DNA of 64,000 bases. Origin: CAVZCC01 sp963773765. GTDB lineage: Bacteria; Actinomycetota; Acidimicrobiia; Acidimicrobiales; Microtrichaceae. The notes beneath the pieces are model-generated. The model was not told where the DNA came from and made no database searches. It worked only from the letters and a program-made list of their open reading frames with translations. The stretch covers positions 248,001 through 312,000 of the forward strand of contig CAVZCC010000003.1 of the NCBI GenBank assembly GCA_963773765.1. Direction: 5' to 3'. Positions 17,521-27,451 of the stretch are shown here, one piece after another. Position 1 is the stretch's first letter; the number at the start of each line of letters is the position of its first letter. The position numbers and the translations under genes are program-made.

Positions 17521-18156
17521 GTGGACGAGACCGACCGGGAAGCGAGGGGCCGAGGTTCCCGGCACCACCTGCGACTGGCCTGCTGCCTGGCCGCGGTGGG
17601 AGCGCTCGTGGCGGCATGGGCCGTCCCGCCGGCACCGGTCGCGGCCGCCGGAGGCTCGGTCACCGTGTCCCCCGACCCCGTTCCGGTCCCGGCCGGCGGC
17701 CAGGTCCCGGTGACGGTGTCCTGGACCGGCCAGGCACCCCGGACCCTGATCCTCATCCGGATCTGCGTCACGTCGAGCCGGGCCCCCGGCTTCGACGAGG
17801 CGCTGGACTGCTCCCTGCTGTCCGAGGTGACTCCCAACGGGACGCCCGACGGGTCGGGTTCGGCCCAGGTGCAGGTGTTCCGTGGCCCCGAGCCGGGCGG
17901 GGACAACGCCTGGGGGTGCTTCGCCCCCGGCGATGCGGTGCCCGCAGGCGTGATCGGGTCCACCACCTGCTACGTGCGGGTCACCAACAACGTCGTCAGC
18001 AACAACGACGATGCGGCCGAGGCGGTGTTCACCCTGGCCCCCGTGGCGGACGGGGTGCCGGCGCCCGCCGGTGCCGGTGGTGGAGCAGGTGCCGTGGTGT
18101 CGGGTGCGGCGGTGGGGGCGGCGTCGGACCCGACCCGGATCAGCTTCGCGGGCTGA
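17521..18156 (+). CDS. Secreted beta-rich hypothetical protein
   Basis: A 211-aa protein starting at GTG 17521. After a basic N-terminus a hydrophobic signal segment (LACCLAAVGALVAAWAVPPAPVAAAG) spans about residues 19-44. The mature part begins with SVTVSPDPVPVPAGGQVPVTVSW, an immunoglobulin-like or neocarzinostatin-like strand pattern, and contains four scattered Cys that could form disulfides. The C-terminus is Gly/Ala-rich. Function unknown. Its 3' end overlaps the convergent cyclase gene by 17 bp. Confidence 0.7.
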   Translation: MDETDREARGRGSRHHLRLACCLAAVGALVAAWAVPPAPVAAAGGSVTVSPDPVPVPAGGQVPVTVSWTGQAPRTLILIRICVTSSRAPGFDEALDCSLLSEVTPNGTPDGSGSAQVQVFRGPEPGGDNAWGCFAPGDAVPAGVIGSTTCYVRVTNNVVSNNDDAAEAVFTLAPVADGVPAPAGAGGGAGAVVSGAAVGAASDPTRISFAG

Positions 18157-19462
18157 GCTCCTCGTCGGGCTCGGCCAGCACGATGCGGTCCCGGCCGGCC
18201 TGCTTGGCCCGGAACATGGCCTCGTCCGCATGGCGGATGACGTCGGTGGCGTCCATGGCCAGGCCGGAGTCGGCCAGTCCGACCGAGACGGTGAAGGGGG
18301 GGACCTCGCCGGAGCGTGCCGCATCGGCCAGCGACTGCACCATGCGGTGCAGCACGGGCTCCGCCGCCGCGGCGTCGGACCGGGCGAACACGACCACGAA
18401 CTCCTCGCCGCCGTAGCGACAGACCAGGTCGGTGTCCCGCACCGCTCGCCGCACGATGCGGGCGAAGGAGCGCAGGGCCCGGTCGCCGGTCTCGTGGCCG
18501 TAGGTGTCGTTGAGTTCCTTGAAGTGGTCCAGGTCCAGGAACGCCACGGCGTACTCCACCCCGTGGTCCCGCAGCCGGGCCAGCTCCGCCTCCAGGCTCC
18601 GGCGGTTGAGGAGGCCGGTCAGCGGGTCGGTGGTGGCCTGCAGCTCGGAGGCCGCCATGGCCCGCAGGATGCCGATCCGCGACCCCGCCTGCTCGGCCAG
18701 GGCCTCGAGCCCGTCACGGATGTGGCCCCGAGGGGCCCGGCCGCTCTCCCCGGTGACGTGCAGCACGCCCATGGGGGTCCCCAGCACGGTCACGGGCACG
18801 CAGAGGGCGGAGCACGGCCCGTCGTCCCGGTCCTTGAGGCGGGGACAGGCGTCGATCTCCCCCGAGTCGTCGAAGCTGAGCGTCCGGCTGCGGCGCACCG
18901 CCGGGCAGCCCCACGGGGTCTCCACGCCGCATCCCGGTCCCCCGTGGACGGCGGCCACGGCGACCGGTCGGAGGTGGGCGCGGCTGGAGTCGGCCAGGAG
19001 CAGTTCGGCGGGCTGGTCGCTCACGGTCCCCAGGGCGGTGCTGACCACGCCGAAGGCGTCGTGGTCCGACTCGGCCATGTCGAACGCGCTCTGGAGCCGG
19101 CTGACCAGGAGGTGACGGGCCGCCTGGTCCTCCAGGGCCGACTCGTGGGCGGCGATCGCGGCGCGCTGGGCCAGGAGCGCCCGCCGGATCGGCCGGGCCG
19201 ACGTGACGTAGATGCTGGCCGATCCCAGCAGGCAGAAGACCGCGCCGCGGGCCAGGAAGGCGATGGTGTCGTCCCGGGAGCCGAACCAGCGGTCGTTGAG
19301 CCACTCCGAGGCCAGGTAGGCCAGGGACATGCCGCCGATGGCCAGCACCATCTGGAGCAGGAGGTTGGCCACCGAGTCGTCCAGCACGCGGAACTGGCCG
19401 CTGCGCCACCGCGCGTGGCCCTCGTCGGTCGGTCCACCTTCGCTGGGTCTGCTGTGCCCCAT
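18140..19462 (-). CDS. Membrane GAF-GGDEF diguanylate cyclase
   Basis: A 440-aa signalling enzyme. Two N-terminal transmembrane helices (about residues 28-50 and 68-88) are followed by a GAF domain (about 105-265) rich in Cys (CPAVRRSR ... DACPRLKDRDDGPCSALC). The GGDEF domain (about 280-430) has an intact active site YGGEEF with GG at 350-351, and an RDTD inhibitory I-site five residues upstream. It should therefore make c-di-GMP with product inhibition. No EAL domain is present. The Cys cluster could sense metal or redox state, which is speculative. Confidence 0.92.
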   Translation of the reverse strand: MGHSRPSEGGPTDEGHARWRSGQFRVLDDSVANLLLQMVLAIGGMSLAYLASEWLNDRWFGSRDDTIAFLARGAVFCLLGSASIYVTSARPIRRALLAQRAAIAAHESALEDQAARHLLVSRLQSAFDMAESDHDAFGVVSTALGTVSDQPAELLLADSSRAHLRPVAVAAVHGGPGCGVETPWGCPAVRRSRTLSFDDSGEIDACPRLKDRDDGPCSALCVPVTVLGTPMGVLHVTGESGRAPRGHIRDGLEALAEQAGSRIGILRAMAASELQATTDPLTGLLNRRSLEAELARLRDHGVEYAVAFLDLDHFKELNDTYGHETGDRALRSFARIVRRAVRDTDLVCRYGGEEFVVVFARSDAAAAEPVLHRMVQSLADAARSGEVPPFTVSVGLADSGLAMDATDVIRHADEAMFRAKQAGRDRIVLAEPDEELSPRS

Positions 19463-19584
19463 GGGAGACTCCGACCGACACCCGGCCCCGTGCGCTCGCG
19501 TCGGTCCTGATCCCTATCGGCCGATCGGCGGTCCCGGACTGAGCATTCGTGGCGAGGCAGGGCCGAAGGACCCACGCCCGCGGA

Positions 19585-21012
19585 TCAGGCGGGCCCGCCG
19601 CCCGGCCCGGAGCGGTGTCCACCCCGGGTCATCGCCAAGAGGTCCAGTGCGCGCGCAAGCTCCTGGACGGGCACCAGTCCCTCCTCCTCGACCACCTCAC
19701 GGATGGTCCGTCGCTCCGCAACGGCCCGCTTGGCCAGCCTGGCCGCCACGTCGTAGCCCACCAGCGGCACCAGTGCCGTGACCAGCGCGCCGGAGGACTC
19801 GGCATGGCGGTCCATCACCCGTTCCTCCACGGTGATGCCGTCCACGCAGCGGTCGGCCAGCAGGCGGCTGACGGAGGCCAGGAGCTGGATGGACTCCAGC
19901 AGGTTGCGGGCGAGGACGGGCAGCATGACGTTGAGCTCGAAGGTGCCGGCGGCCCCTCCGAAGGCGACGGCGGCGTCGTTGCCCACCACCTGGGCCACCA
20001 CCTGGTGCACCGCCTCGGGCAGGACGGGGTTCACCTTGCCCGGCATGATCGAGCTCCCGGGCTGGAGGTCGGGAAGGTGGATCTCGCCCAGCCCCCCGGC
20101 CGGTCCGGAGGACATCCACCGCAGGTCGGTGGCCACCTTGTTGAGGCCGACGGCCACCACCCGGCATGCGCCACTCGCCTCCACCAACGCGTCCTGGGCT
20201 CCCTGGGCCTCGAAGTGGTCGGGAGCCTCCACCAGGGGGAGGCGCAACTCCCGGGCCAGGCGGCGGATCACCTCTGGTGCGAACCCGGCGGGGGCGTTGA
20301 GCCCGGTCCCCACCGCCGTCCCGCCGAGCGGGAGGGCGCAGAGCCGGGGCAGCGTGTCGCGCAGGCGGTCCATGCCGAGCTCCATCGCGGTGGCGTACCC
20401 GCCGAACTCCTGGCCCAGCGTGATGGGGACCGCGTCCATGAGGTGGGTACGGCCCAGCTTGACCGTGTCCGCGTGCCGGACCTGCTGGCGGCGCAGCGAC
20501 GCGGCCAGGTGGGACAGCGCCGGGATGAGCCGTTCCACGATGCCGGTGGCGGCGGCGATCCGGATGGCGGAGGGGATCACGTCGTTGGACGACTGGGAGG
20601 CGTTGACCTGGTCGTTGGGGTGCACCGTCGTTCCGGTCGCCTCCGTGGCGAGGGTGGCCAGCACCTCGTTCATGTTCATGTTGGTGGAGGTGCCCGAGCC
20701 GGTCTGGAACACGTCGACGGGGAACTGGTCGGCCCAGGCCCCGCTCCGGACCTCGGCCGCGGCTGCGGCGATGGCCGTTGCCGCGCCGCGGTCCACCACG
20801 CCCAGCTCCGCGTTCACGTCGGCCGCGGTGGCCTTGATGGCCGCGAGGGCGGCGATCAGGTCCGGATCGACCGGGCGGCCCGAGATCGGGAAGTTCTCCA
20901 CCGCCCGTTGGGTCTGGGCCTGCCACTTCGCCCCGGTCGGGACCTCGATCGGGCCCAGGGCGTCCTGCTCGGTGCGCGTCGTCGGCTGCGGGTCGGATCC
21001 CGGCACGTCCAC
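19585..21012 (-). CDS. fumC: Class II fumarate hydratase
   Basis: A 475-aa fumarase/aspartase-superfamily enzyme converting fumarate and malate in the TCA cycle. Diagnostic segments are TGSGTSTNMNMNEV (about residues 104-117), HPNDQVNASQSSND (about 131-144), the TxxHLMDA region and the signature GSSIMPGKVNPV near residue 317. Starts at GTG 21012. Fumarase rather than aspartase or argininosuccinate lyase is indicated by overall similarity and the FETGSGTxxNMN-type motif (here FQTGSG). Confidence 0.94.
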   Translation of the reverse strand: MDVPGSDPQPTTRTEQDALGPIEVPTGAKWQAQTQRAVENFPISGRPVDPDLIAALAAIKATAADVNAELGVVDRGAATAIAAAAAEVRSGAWADQFPVDVFQTGSGTSTNMNMNEVLATLATEATGTTVHPNDQVNASQSSNDVIPSAIRIAAATGIVERLIPALSHLAASLRRQQVRHADTVKLGRTHLMDAVPITLGQEFGGYATAMELGMDRLRDTLPRLCALPLGGTAVGTGLNAPAGFAPEVIRRLARELRLPLVEAPDHFEAQGAQDALVEASGACRVVAVGLNKVATDLRWMSSGPAGGLGEIHLPDLQPGSSIMPGKVNPVLPEAVHQVVAQVVGNDAAVAFGGAAGTFELNVMLPVLARNLLESIQLLASVSRLLADRCVDGITVEERVMDRHAESSGALVTALVPLVGYDVAARLAKRAVAERRTIREVVEEEGLVPVQELARALDLLAMTRGGHRSGPGGGPA

Positions 21013-21071
21013 CTCCCGGTCGGACCCATCCTCGCACCCCGGTCCCGGCCCGGGCGGGGCAGGATGGCGTC

Positions 21072-21464
21072 ATGGCCCAGAACGTGCTCGGTGGCGAACT
21101 CGAACCCTGCTCCATGGATCCCCTCACGGGGTTCTACCGGGACGGCTGTTGCCAGGCCGGTCCGGAGGACGCCGGCGTGCACGTCGTGTGCGCCCGGGTG
21201 ACGACGGAGTTCCTGGCCTTCTCCAAGGAACAGGGCAACGACCTGAGCACCCCGAGGCCCGAGTTCGGGTTCGCCGGCCTGCAGCCGGGGGACCGGTGGT
21301 GCCTGTGCGCGTCGCGCTGGACCGAGGCCCTGGAGGCCGGGGTGGCGCCGCCCGTGGTGCTGGCCGCCACCCACGCCCGGGCCACGGAGTGGGCCGACCT
21401 GGCCGACCTGCGGGCCCATGCCGTCGACGATGGAGGAGCGGCCCCCGCCGACGGGCCGGCCTGA
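21072..21464 (+). CDS. DUF2237 family protein
   Basis: A 130-aa protein with the family pattern NVLGGELEPCSMDPLTGFYRDGCC, HVVCARVTTEFLAFSKEQGNDLSTPRPEF and GDRWCLCASRWTEA. Several conserved Cys suggest metal or disulfide chemistry, but the family has no established function. Divergent from fumC with 59 bp between starts. Confidence 0.88.
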   Translation: MAQNVLGGELEPCSMDPLTGFYRDGCCQAGPEDAGVHVVCARVTTEFLAFSKEQGNDLSTPRPEFGFAGLQPGDRWCLCASRWTEALEAGVAPPVVLAATHARATEWADLADLRAHAVDDGGAAPADGPA

Positions 21465-21525
21465 CGGGGGTCGGGTCACGGTGGCGCGGCCACCTCGTCC
21501 CTCGCGGTCAGTCCAGGCCCGGCGG

Positions 21526-22392
21526 TCAGTCCAGGAAGGTGAACAGGAAGAGCTGGGTGGCGTAGGCGACCAGCCGGGCGTCGTCGGCCCCGTCCGGGCC
21601 CAGGTCCCACAGGGCCATGTCGGCCGAGGCGTAGCCGTCCCCGGCCCAACGGGCCCGGTTGTGCGCCAGCACCCAGGGCGAGCGGCAGTCGTCGAGGAGG
21701 TGGACGGTGAGGTCGACGCTGGGGGCGAACCACATGCGTTCCTGGGGCCCCAGCTTCTCGCCGACCGCACCGGGCATGGTGTCGGCCAGGACCACCAGTC
21801 CCAGCGGATCGAGGGTGCCGTCGTCCCTGACGGGCGGGTGGTCGAACCGGTACCACATGGCCCGCTCCGCCCGGTCCGGCTCGTAGTCCTCCCAGGGCGG
21901 GTGGCCCGCGACGTTTCGACCCTCCACCAGCCGGTCCCAGAACGGCATCGGGGGCCGGGCCTCCACGCCGTCGGGGAGGGGGTCGCGGAAGCTGGGGCAC
22001 TCGTCGGGGTGGGGGATCACCTCCGGTGGCACCAGGTCCGTGAACGAGAAGCCGGGACGCGGCGCGCCGAAGATCCCGGTGGTCAGGTGGCCCCGCTCCC
22101 GGCCGGGGCTGCGCACCTCCGCCCGGAGGTGGGACATGGAGCGGCCCCGCCGGAGGAGCTCGGCGTCGACCTCCACCGGTCCGTGTGGGACCTGGGCCGC
22201 GAAGGTGGTGTGCAACGTCCGCAGCTGCTGGTCCGGGTCGTCCAGCTCCTGGGCCATGGCCCGGACCGCGAGCGCGGTCACGATGCCGCCCTGGGGCATG
22301 GGTCGCAGGTTCCAGTCCTCGTGGATGTCCGCCGTGTAGCGGCCGGGTGCCTGCCGCGTCACGCGGGTGCCGTCGAGGAACGGGTTGGTCAC
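21526..22392 (-). CDS. Thioesterase family protein (double hotdog)
   Basis: A 288-aa protein with the acyl-CoA thioesterase-like pattern: WNLRPMPQGGIVTALAVRAM near the N-terminus, LHTTFAAQVPHGPVEVDAELLRRGRSMSHLRAEVRSPG, and a C-terminal second domain (PSVDLTVHLLDDCRSPWVLAHNRARWAGDGYASADMALWD). Start set at GTG 22392, where the homologous N-terminus (VTNPFLDGT) begins; the frame is open much further upstream but that part is composition-driven. Substrate unknown. Confidence 0.8.
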   Translation of the reverse strand: MTNPFLDGTRVTRQAPGRYTADIHEDWNLRPMPQGGIVTALAVRAMAQELDDPDQQLRTLHTTFAAQVPHGPVEVDAELLRRGRSMSHLRAEVRSPGRERGHLTTGIFGAPRPGFSFTDLVPPEVIPHPDECPSFRDPLPDGVEARPPMPFWDRLVEGRNVAGHPPWEDYEPDRAERAMWYRFDHPPVRDDGTLDPLGLVVLADTMPGAVGEKLGPQERMWFAPSVDLTVHLLDDCRSPWVLAHNRARWAGDGYASADMALWDLGPDGADDARLVAYATQLFLFTFLD

Positions 22393-22533
22393 GGCTGCAC
22401 GTTCGCCCCGGCCGCCGGCCCCGTCAACCGAATTGGCACGGGGCCCGTCGCCCCGGCCCCGCGTCCGCGGGTGCTGGGCGACCTCCGGGGGCCGTGAGGA
22501 CCCCTGTTCGTCCCACGGTCGTAGCGTGGGCAG

Positions 22534-23585
22534 ATGCACGGAACGTCGGCGCCCCACCCACCCCTGTCCGTGCTGGAGCTGGCGCTGGTCAACGCCGGGG
22601 GCACCTCGGCCCAGGCCCTGCAGGGAGCGACGGAGCTGGCCCGTGCCGCGGAGCGCCTCGGGTGCCACCGGTTCTGGGTGGCGGAGCACCACAACATGGC
22701 GTCCGTGGCCAGCACCACACCGCCGGTCCTGATGGCCCACCTGGCCGCGTCGACCGGGCACATCCGGGTCGGCTCCGGCGGGGTGATGCTGCCCAACCAC
22801 GCACCGCTGGTCGTGGCCGAGCAGTTCGCGGCCCTGGAGGCGCTGCACCCGGGCCGGATCGACCTGGGCATCGGTCGGGCACCGGGCACCGACGCGGCCA
22901 CGGCCGCCGCGCTGCGCCGCACCGAGGAAGGACTGGGCGCCGAGGACTTCCCCCGGGACCTGCTCGACCTCATGGGGCTGCTGGGCGACCCCCGGCCCGA
23001 CGTCCGGGGTGACGGTGCGCTGTGGGAGCGGTTCCGGGCCACGCCCCGGGCCACCTCGTCCCCGCAGGTCCTGCTGCTGGGCTCCAGCGGGTACAGCGCG
23101 CAGCTGGCCGGCCTGCTGGGCCTGCCCGTTCGTGTTCGCCCACCACTTCGACATGGGCGGGACCCCGGAGGCGCTGGAGCTCTACCGGTCGTCGTTCCGG
23201 CCCTCGGCCGCGCTCGAGGCACCGCGCGCCATCGTGACCGCCAACGTGCTGCTCGCCGACACCGAGGAGGAGGCCGAGCGCCAGGCCCTGCCCGGCAGGA
23301 TCATGACCTACGGCATCCGCACCGGACGGTTCGAGCCGATGCTGGACCCGGAGGCGGCCGCCGCCCATCCGACGGCAGGCGCGGCCCGTGCGCTGCCGGA
23401 CGAACCGGGTCGTGGGCACGCCGTCGACCGCCCTGGCCGGGCTGGATGAGCTGGTGTCCGCCACCGCGGCCGACGAGCTGATGGTGAGCACGGTGGCGCA
23501 CTCGACCGAGGTGCGCATCGCCAGCCTGGAGCTCCTGGCCCGGGCATGGGCGGCCGAGTCGTTGGCGGTGCCGGAGGGGGCCTGA
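22534..23585 (+). pseudogene. LLM-class flavin-dependent oxidoreductase (two frameshifts)
   Basis: The N-terminal 190 residues from ATG 22534 are typical of the alkanal-monooxygenase-like YhbW-type subgroup: LSVLELALVNAGGTSAQAL, FWVAEHHNMASVASTTP, GGVMLPNHAPLVVAEQF and ALHPGRIDLGIGRAPGTD. The frame changes near 23125-23127 (extra C in GCCCG), continuing as FVFAHHFDMGGTPEALELY. It changes again near 23395, continuing as NRVVGTPSTALAGLDEL to the stop at 23585. Repaired length is about 350 aa. Conserved motifs survive across all three pieces, so errors in the consensus are more likely than decay. Confidence 0.8.
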
Positions 23586-23630
23586 GCACCGGATCCGTCG
23601 GTCCAGGGACAACGTCCCCGCTCGTCACAA

Positions 23631-25191
23631 CTAGACGCTGCCCACGGCCCAGGTGCCGGCCATGGGCGACGGCTCGGGGTCCACGCCGACCTGCTCGAAG
23701 TAGCCGGCCTCGAGTGCCTCCATCATGTCCGCTCCGGGACCGCCGACCTGGCGGTCGGCCGATGACGGGGCCGGGGTGGGGACGAGGGAGGTGGGAGCCC
23801 GGTCCGGCTGCATGCCCGGCGCGATCAGTTGGGGTTGGCCGGAGCACAGGTCGGAGGGTGCCCGCAGGGGGAGGTCGTCGAGGTCGAAGACCTCGGGGTC
23901 CGGCCGGCTCGCGGCCAGGGATGCACCGATGTTGTTGGCGGCCCGGTCCCGCGGGGTCAATGACCATCCGGCGGAGCCGCCGGGGCCTTCGGGAGGGGCG
24001 CCCAGGAAGCGCCACTCCAGGAACCGCATGATCGACGTGTGGTCGTACTGGCGGTGGTCCACGAAGCCGGGCCGCGAGTACGGCGAGGCCAGGATCGTCG
24101 GGACACGGAACCCGGCCTGGCCGAAGTTGTCGTCGTCCACGGCCGATGCCAGCAGGTCCGGGAGCACGGGCGGGGCGACGTGGTCGAAGAACCCGCCCCA
24201 CTCGTCGTAGGTGAGGACGAACAGGCCGCGCTCCCAGTGCGGCGACTCCACGAAGGCGCGGAACACGTCGCGCAGGTACCGCTGGCCCGCGGCCGGATCG
24301 CACAGCGGGTGGTCGTCGGCCTGCCACCACGGAAGGTACGGCGGGTCGAGGAACGTCACCGCCGGCAGGTTCCCGGAGGCGCACGACTCGAAGTACTGGT
24401 GGATGGGCGACAGGATCGGTGCCATCCGCTCACCCCAGAACGCGAGCGACGGCAGGTCGGGCGAGAACGACTGGACCGGCACCCGGTTGGCCCGGAGCCG
24501 GTCCCAGATCGTCTCCCACTGGTGGCCGAGCTCCCGCGATGGGCAGGTAGTTGTTCTTGTACCCGCCGGACTGGGCGGAGTGCAGGTAGCGACGGTTGGG
24601 CTGGGTCGCGCCCAGGATGGAGCAGTGGTACCGGTCGAAGGTGGTGAAGCGGCGGGCCATGCGGGCGTGGAACGGCAGGTCCTCCGCCTCCTGGTAGCCG
24701 AGCGCGAACACGTCGTTGCCGGACCCCTCGGCCAGGAACCCGTGGTCGCGCTGGACCCGCCCTGCCCCCCAGCCGTGGCCCGGGTCCTCGAAGCCGCATC
24801 CCCGGTACCCGGCCACCGACGCGCCGCCGGCCATGGAGTAGGTGGTGACCTCGGCCCCGGACGGATCGACGTAGGCCTGTCGGGGCCGGGCGTCGATGGA
24901 GAACCCGTCGCCGTAGTTGTGCCGGCCGCGCTCCAGGTAGCCCTCGTCCGCGCCCAGCCAGCCCAGGTAGTGGTCGAAGGAGCGGTTCTCCATCATCAGG
25001 ATGACGACGTGGTCGATGGGCGACTCGGACGCGGCCAGGTCCAGCATGGAGCCCTCGGGCAACGCGGTGGGGACGTACTCGCGCCCGATGCCGCCGGAGG
25101 CGGTCGGCGTGCAGCCCGCCAGCAGGGAGGGACCCAACGCCGCCGCACCGCCGACCAGGCCACCCACACGCAGGAACTCACGCCGGTCCAT
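23631..25191 (-). pseudogene. Tat-exported phosphoesterase / phospholipase C family protein (frameshifted)
   Basis: The product starts at ATG 25191 with a Tat-type signal (DRREFLRVGG followed by a hydrophobic stretch) ending in a possible lipobox LLAGC. The alkaline-phosphatase-like fold of the phosphoesterase family follows, with the metal/nucleophile motif VVILMMENRSFDHYLGWL near residues 65-82. After YKNNYLPIAG the frame shifts; one extra C at 24533-24535 (plus strand) breaks it. It continues with SFSPDLPSLAFWGERM, FVLTYDEWGGFFDHV and YDHTSIMRFLEWRFL to the stop at 23631. Repaired length is about 520 aa. Such enzymes cleave phospholipids or phosphomonoesters outside the cell. Confidence 0.8.
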
Positions 25192-25330
25192 ACGATTCCC
25201 CCACACGCCCGAGCCGGACCGGCAGCCCCGGCCCGGACATCGATTGTGGCCCATCTGCCATTCCGTGGCCATCACGGACCGGTTACCGTCGGCGGACATC
25301 CGGATGAACTGTCCGCACCTGGAGGTGGCC

Positions 25331-25729
25331 GTGTACCGAAACATCGTCTGTGGCGTCAGCCGGGCGGGAACGGGTCTGGAGGCGGCGGCGCGCGCCGCTG
25401 AGGTGAGCCGACTGACCGGGGCGACCCTGCACGTGGTGCACGCGTTCTCCGGGTCACCGGTCCCGGGCGAGCACGCGGGGCCCGGCCAACCCCTCGGCCG
25501 CCACGAGGCCGAGCAGTTCCTGGAGAGCCAGTGGGGCCGGGTCGACGGCGTCCGGACCCACGCCATGCCGGGGGACCCGGCCGCGGCCGTGCTCCAGGTG
25601 GCCGCCGAGTGTGATGCCGACCTGGTGGTGGTCGGCAACCTGGGCATCGAGCGCCGGTTCCTGTCCAGCGTGCCGAGCACGATCGTGCGGGACGCGCCGT
25701 GCGACGTGTTGGTGGTCGCCACGACCTGA
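25331..25729 (+). CDS. Universal stress protein family
   Basis: A 132-aa UspA-fold protein. The start is GTG 25331, chosen because GGAGG at 25321-25325 is well spaced; ATG 25304 in frame is an alternative. The core pattern includes an N-terminal strand (NIVCGVS), LTGATLHVVHAF and the nucleotide-binding loop region VVVGNLGIERRFLSSVPSTIV followed by CDVLVV. The canonical GSRGx9GS motif is altered to GNLG...VPST, so ATP binding is uncertain. Confidence 0.85.
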   Translation: MYRNIVCGVSRAGTGLEAAARAAEVSRLTGATLHVVHAFSGSPVPGEHAGPGQPLGRHEAEQFLESQWGRVDGVRTHAMPGDPAAAVLQVAAECDADLVVVGNLGIERRFLSSVPSTIVRDAPCDVLVVATT

Positions 25730-25765
25730 GCGGGGTCGGCCCCGGCCACCGCCGGTCGGGGCGGG

Positions 25766-26311
25766 CTACGCCCTGCGGCCGAGGAAGGCGAGCAGCCGGG
25801 TCTGGTCGTCCGCTCCGTCCGGCGGGTCCAACTCCGGACCGAAGGCCTGGGCGCCGCGCATGGCGTCACCGAACCCCTGGGCTGCGGCGTTCACGCGCTC
25901 GACGTCGGTGGGGTCGATGGTGTCGTCCTGGCCGGTGGCGTGGGCCAGGTCCCAGCCGTGGACCACCAGGTCGGTGCTGAGGAACCGGTCGACCGCGTCC
26001 TGGAAGGACTGGGTCCCGAAGAACCCCTCGAAGGTCTCGGCGGCCAGGTCGGGGTCGTCCAGGTCGGACTGCACCGTGCCGCTCACGGTGCGCCACGACC
26101 CCAGTGGGTCGGCCTCCGCGTCCACGGATGGCGTGTCACGGCCGACGAATCCGCGGAACATGCCCTGGGTCTGGATCACGTGGCCGACCAGGTCGCGGAC
26201 GGTCCAGTCGGCACACGGTGTGGGGGCGTCCCAGGCGTCGTCGGGCACGGCGGCGATGCGCTCGGCGAAGGCCCCGGACAGTCGTCGGTAGCGGTTCGAG
26301 ATCTCGGTCAT
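25766..26311 (-). CDS. TIGR03086-type metal-binding / DinB-like protein
   Basis: A 181-aa four-helix-bundle protein of the maleylpyruvate-isomerase N-terminal/DinB-like group. The hallmark is TPCADWTVRDLVGHVIQTQGMF near residues 31-52 with metal-ligand His, and VVHGWDLAHATGQ near 117-129 with two further His. Actinobacteria carry many paralogues using mycothiol or bacillithiol chemistry; this one has no assigned substrate. Confidence 0.82.
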   Translation of the reverse strand: MTEISNRYRRLSGAFAERIAAVPDDAWDAPTPCADWTVRDLVGHVIQTQGMFRGFVGRDTPSVDAEADPLGSWRTVSGTVQSDLDDPDLAAETFEGFFGTQSFQDAVDRFLSTDLVVHGWDLAHATGQDDTIDPTDVERVNAAAQGFGDAMRGAQAFGPELDPPDGADDQTRLLAFLGRRA

Positions 26312-26432
26312 GGGGACAGCCTTGCCCAGACGTGCCCCGGACGGAACCCGTGGTCCCTGTGGCGCGCCGTCGTGGCGGCGGCGACTCACGTAGCTTCGCG
26401 GTCGAACCGGTGGACCGGAGGGACGGAGTGAC

Positions 26433-27359
26433 ATGGGCGGATTGTCGGTCGGCATCATCGGGACGGGCGGGGTGGGCGTGGCGACGGCGTCCGCGCTGAT
26501 CATGCGGGGAATGGCGGGACGGGTCACCCTGTACGCCCGGGACCGGGGGGCGGCGCACGGCCAGGCGCTGGACTTCATGAACGGCCGTGCCCTGCTGTCA
26601 CAGATCGAGGTCCGCGGCCGTGGGCTCGACGAGATCGACCGGGAGGACATCCTGGTCATCACGGCGGGCCACCACACCACGCCGGGCGAGAGCAGGCTGG
26701 ACGTGCTGCAGGGCAACCTGGCGGTGATGGATTCGGTGGCCACGGCCATCGAGGCGGGCGAGCTGCCCGCCATCGCCCTGGTGGTGACCAACCCCGTCGA
26801 CGTCCTGACCGAGTACCTCACCCGGCGGTGGGACCACCGACCGGTGTCGGTGATGGGCTCGGGCACGGCCCTGGAGACGCTGCGGCTGACGGACTCGGTG
26901 GCCCGGGAGTGCGGCGTGCACCCGCGCAGCACGCACGCATGGGTGGTGGGCGAGCACGGCGACTCGTGCGTGTTCCTCCTGGGGTCGGCCATGGTGGGCA
27001 CGCTGCCCCTGCGAGACTTCGCGGAGCAGCGGGGTGTCGACCTGACCACCGAACGGCTGGCGGAGATCGAACAGGAGGTGCGGGGCGCGGCCTACCAGAT
27101 CCGCGACCTCAAGGGCTCGGCCGTGCAGGGCATCGGGCTGACCGTGAGCGGCCTGGTGAACGCGCTGGAGCACGAGGTGGGGGCCTTCGTCCCCGTGTCG
27201 GTGCGGGTGGGCGACGGCGTGTGCGCCAGCCTGCCGTGCGTGCTGGGTCCCGAGGGTCCGAGCCGGCCGTTGCGGCCCCTCATGACCGAGGCCGAGCAGG
27301 ACGCGTTCGACCGGTCGGTCGCGGTGCTGACCGCCGCGAACGCTGCACTGCCGATCTGA
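26433..27359 (+). CDS. Lactate/malate dehydrogenase family oxidoreductase
   Basis: A 308-aa NAD-dependent 2-hydroxyacid dehydrogenase. N-terminal GIIGTGGVGVATASAL is the dinucleotide fold, VVTNPVDVLTEYL the conserved Asn strand, GSGTALETLRL the next helix, and GEHGDSCV carries the catalytic His (about 173). In the substrate-specificity loop (HHTTPGESRLD) residue 82 is Thr where LDH has Gln102 and MDH has Arg102. Arg88 in this loop matches the conserved GExR Arg. The substrate is therefore uncertain, and I avoid the names ldh or mdh. Confidence 0.85.
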   Translation: MGGLSVGIIGTGGVGVATASALIMRGMAGRVTLYARDRGAAHGQALDFMNGRALLSQIEVRGRGLDEIDREDILVITAGHHTTPGESRLDVLQGNLAVMDSVATAIEAGELPAIALVVTNPVDVLTEYLTRRWDHRPVSVMGSGTALETLRLTDSVARECGVHPRSTHAWVVGEHGDSCVFLLGSAMVGTLPLRDFAEQRGVDLTTERLAEIEQEVRGAAYQIRDLKGSAVQGIGLTVSGLVNALEHEVGAFVPVSVRVGDGVCASLPCVLGPEGPSRPLRPLMTEAEQDAFDRSVAVLTAANAALPI

Positions 27360-27451
27360 CCGACAGGTCGGTGGCCTCGCCACGACAGGACCGGCCATGT
27401 CACACTGCCCTCGGGTGAGCGCCCGGGGGCACGGACGGGAGGGTGAGTTCC

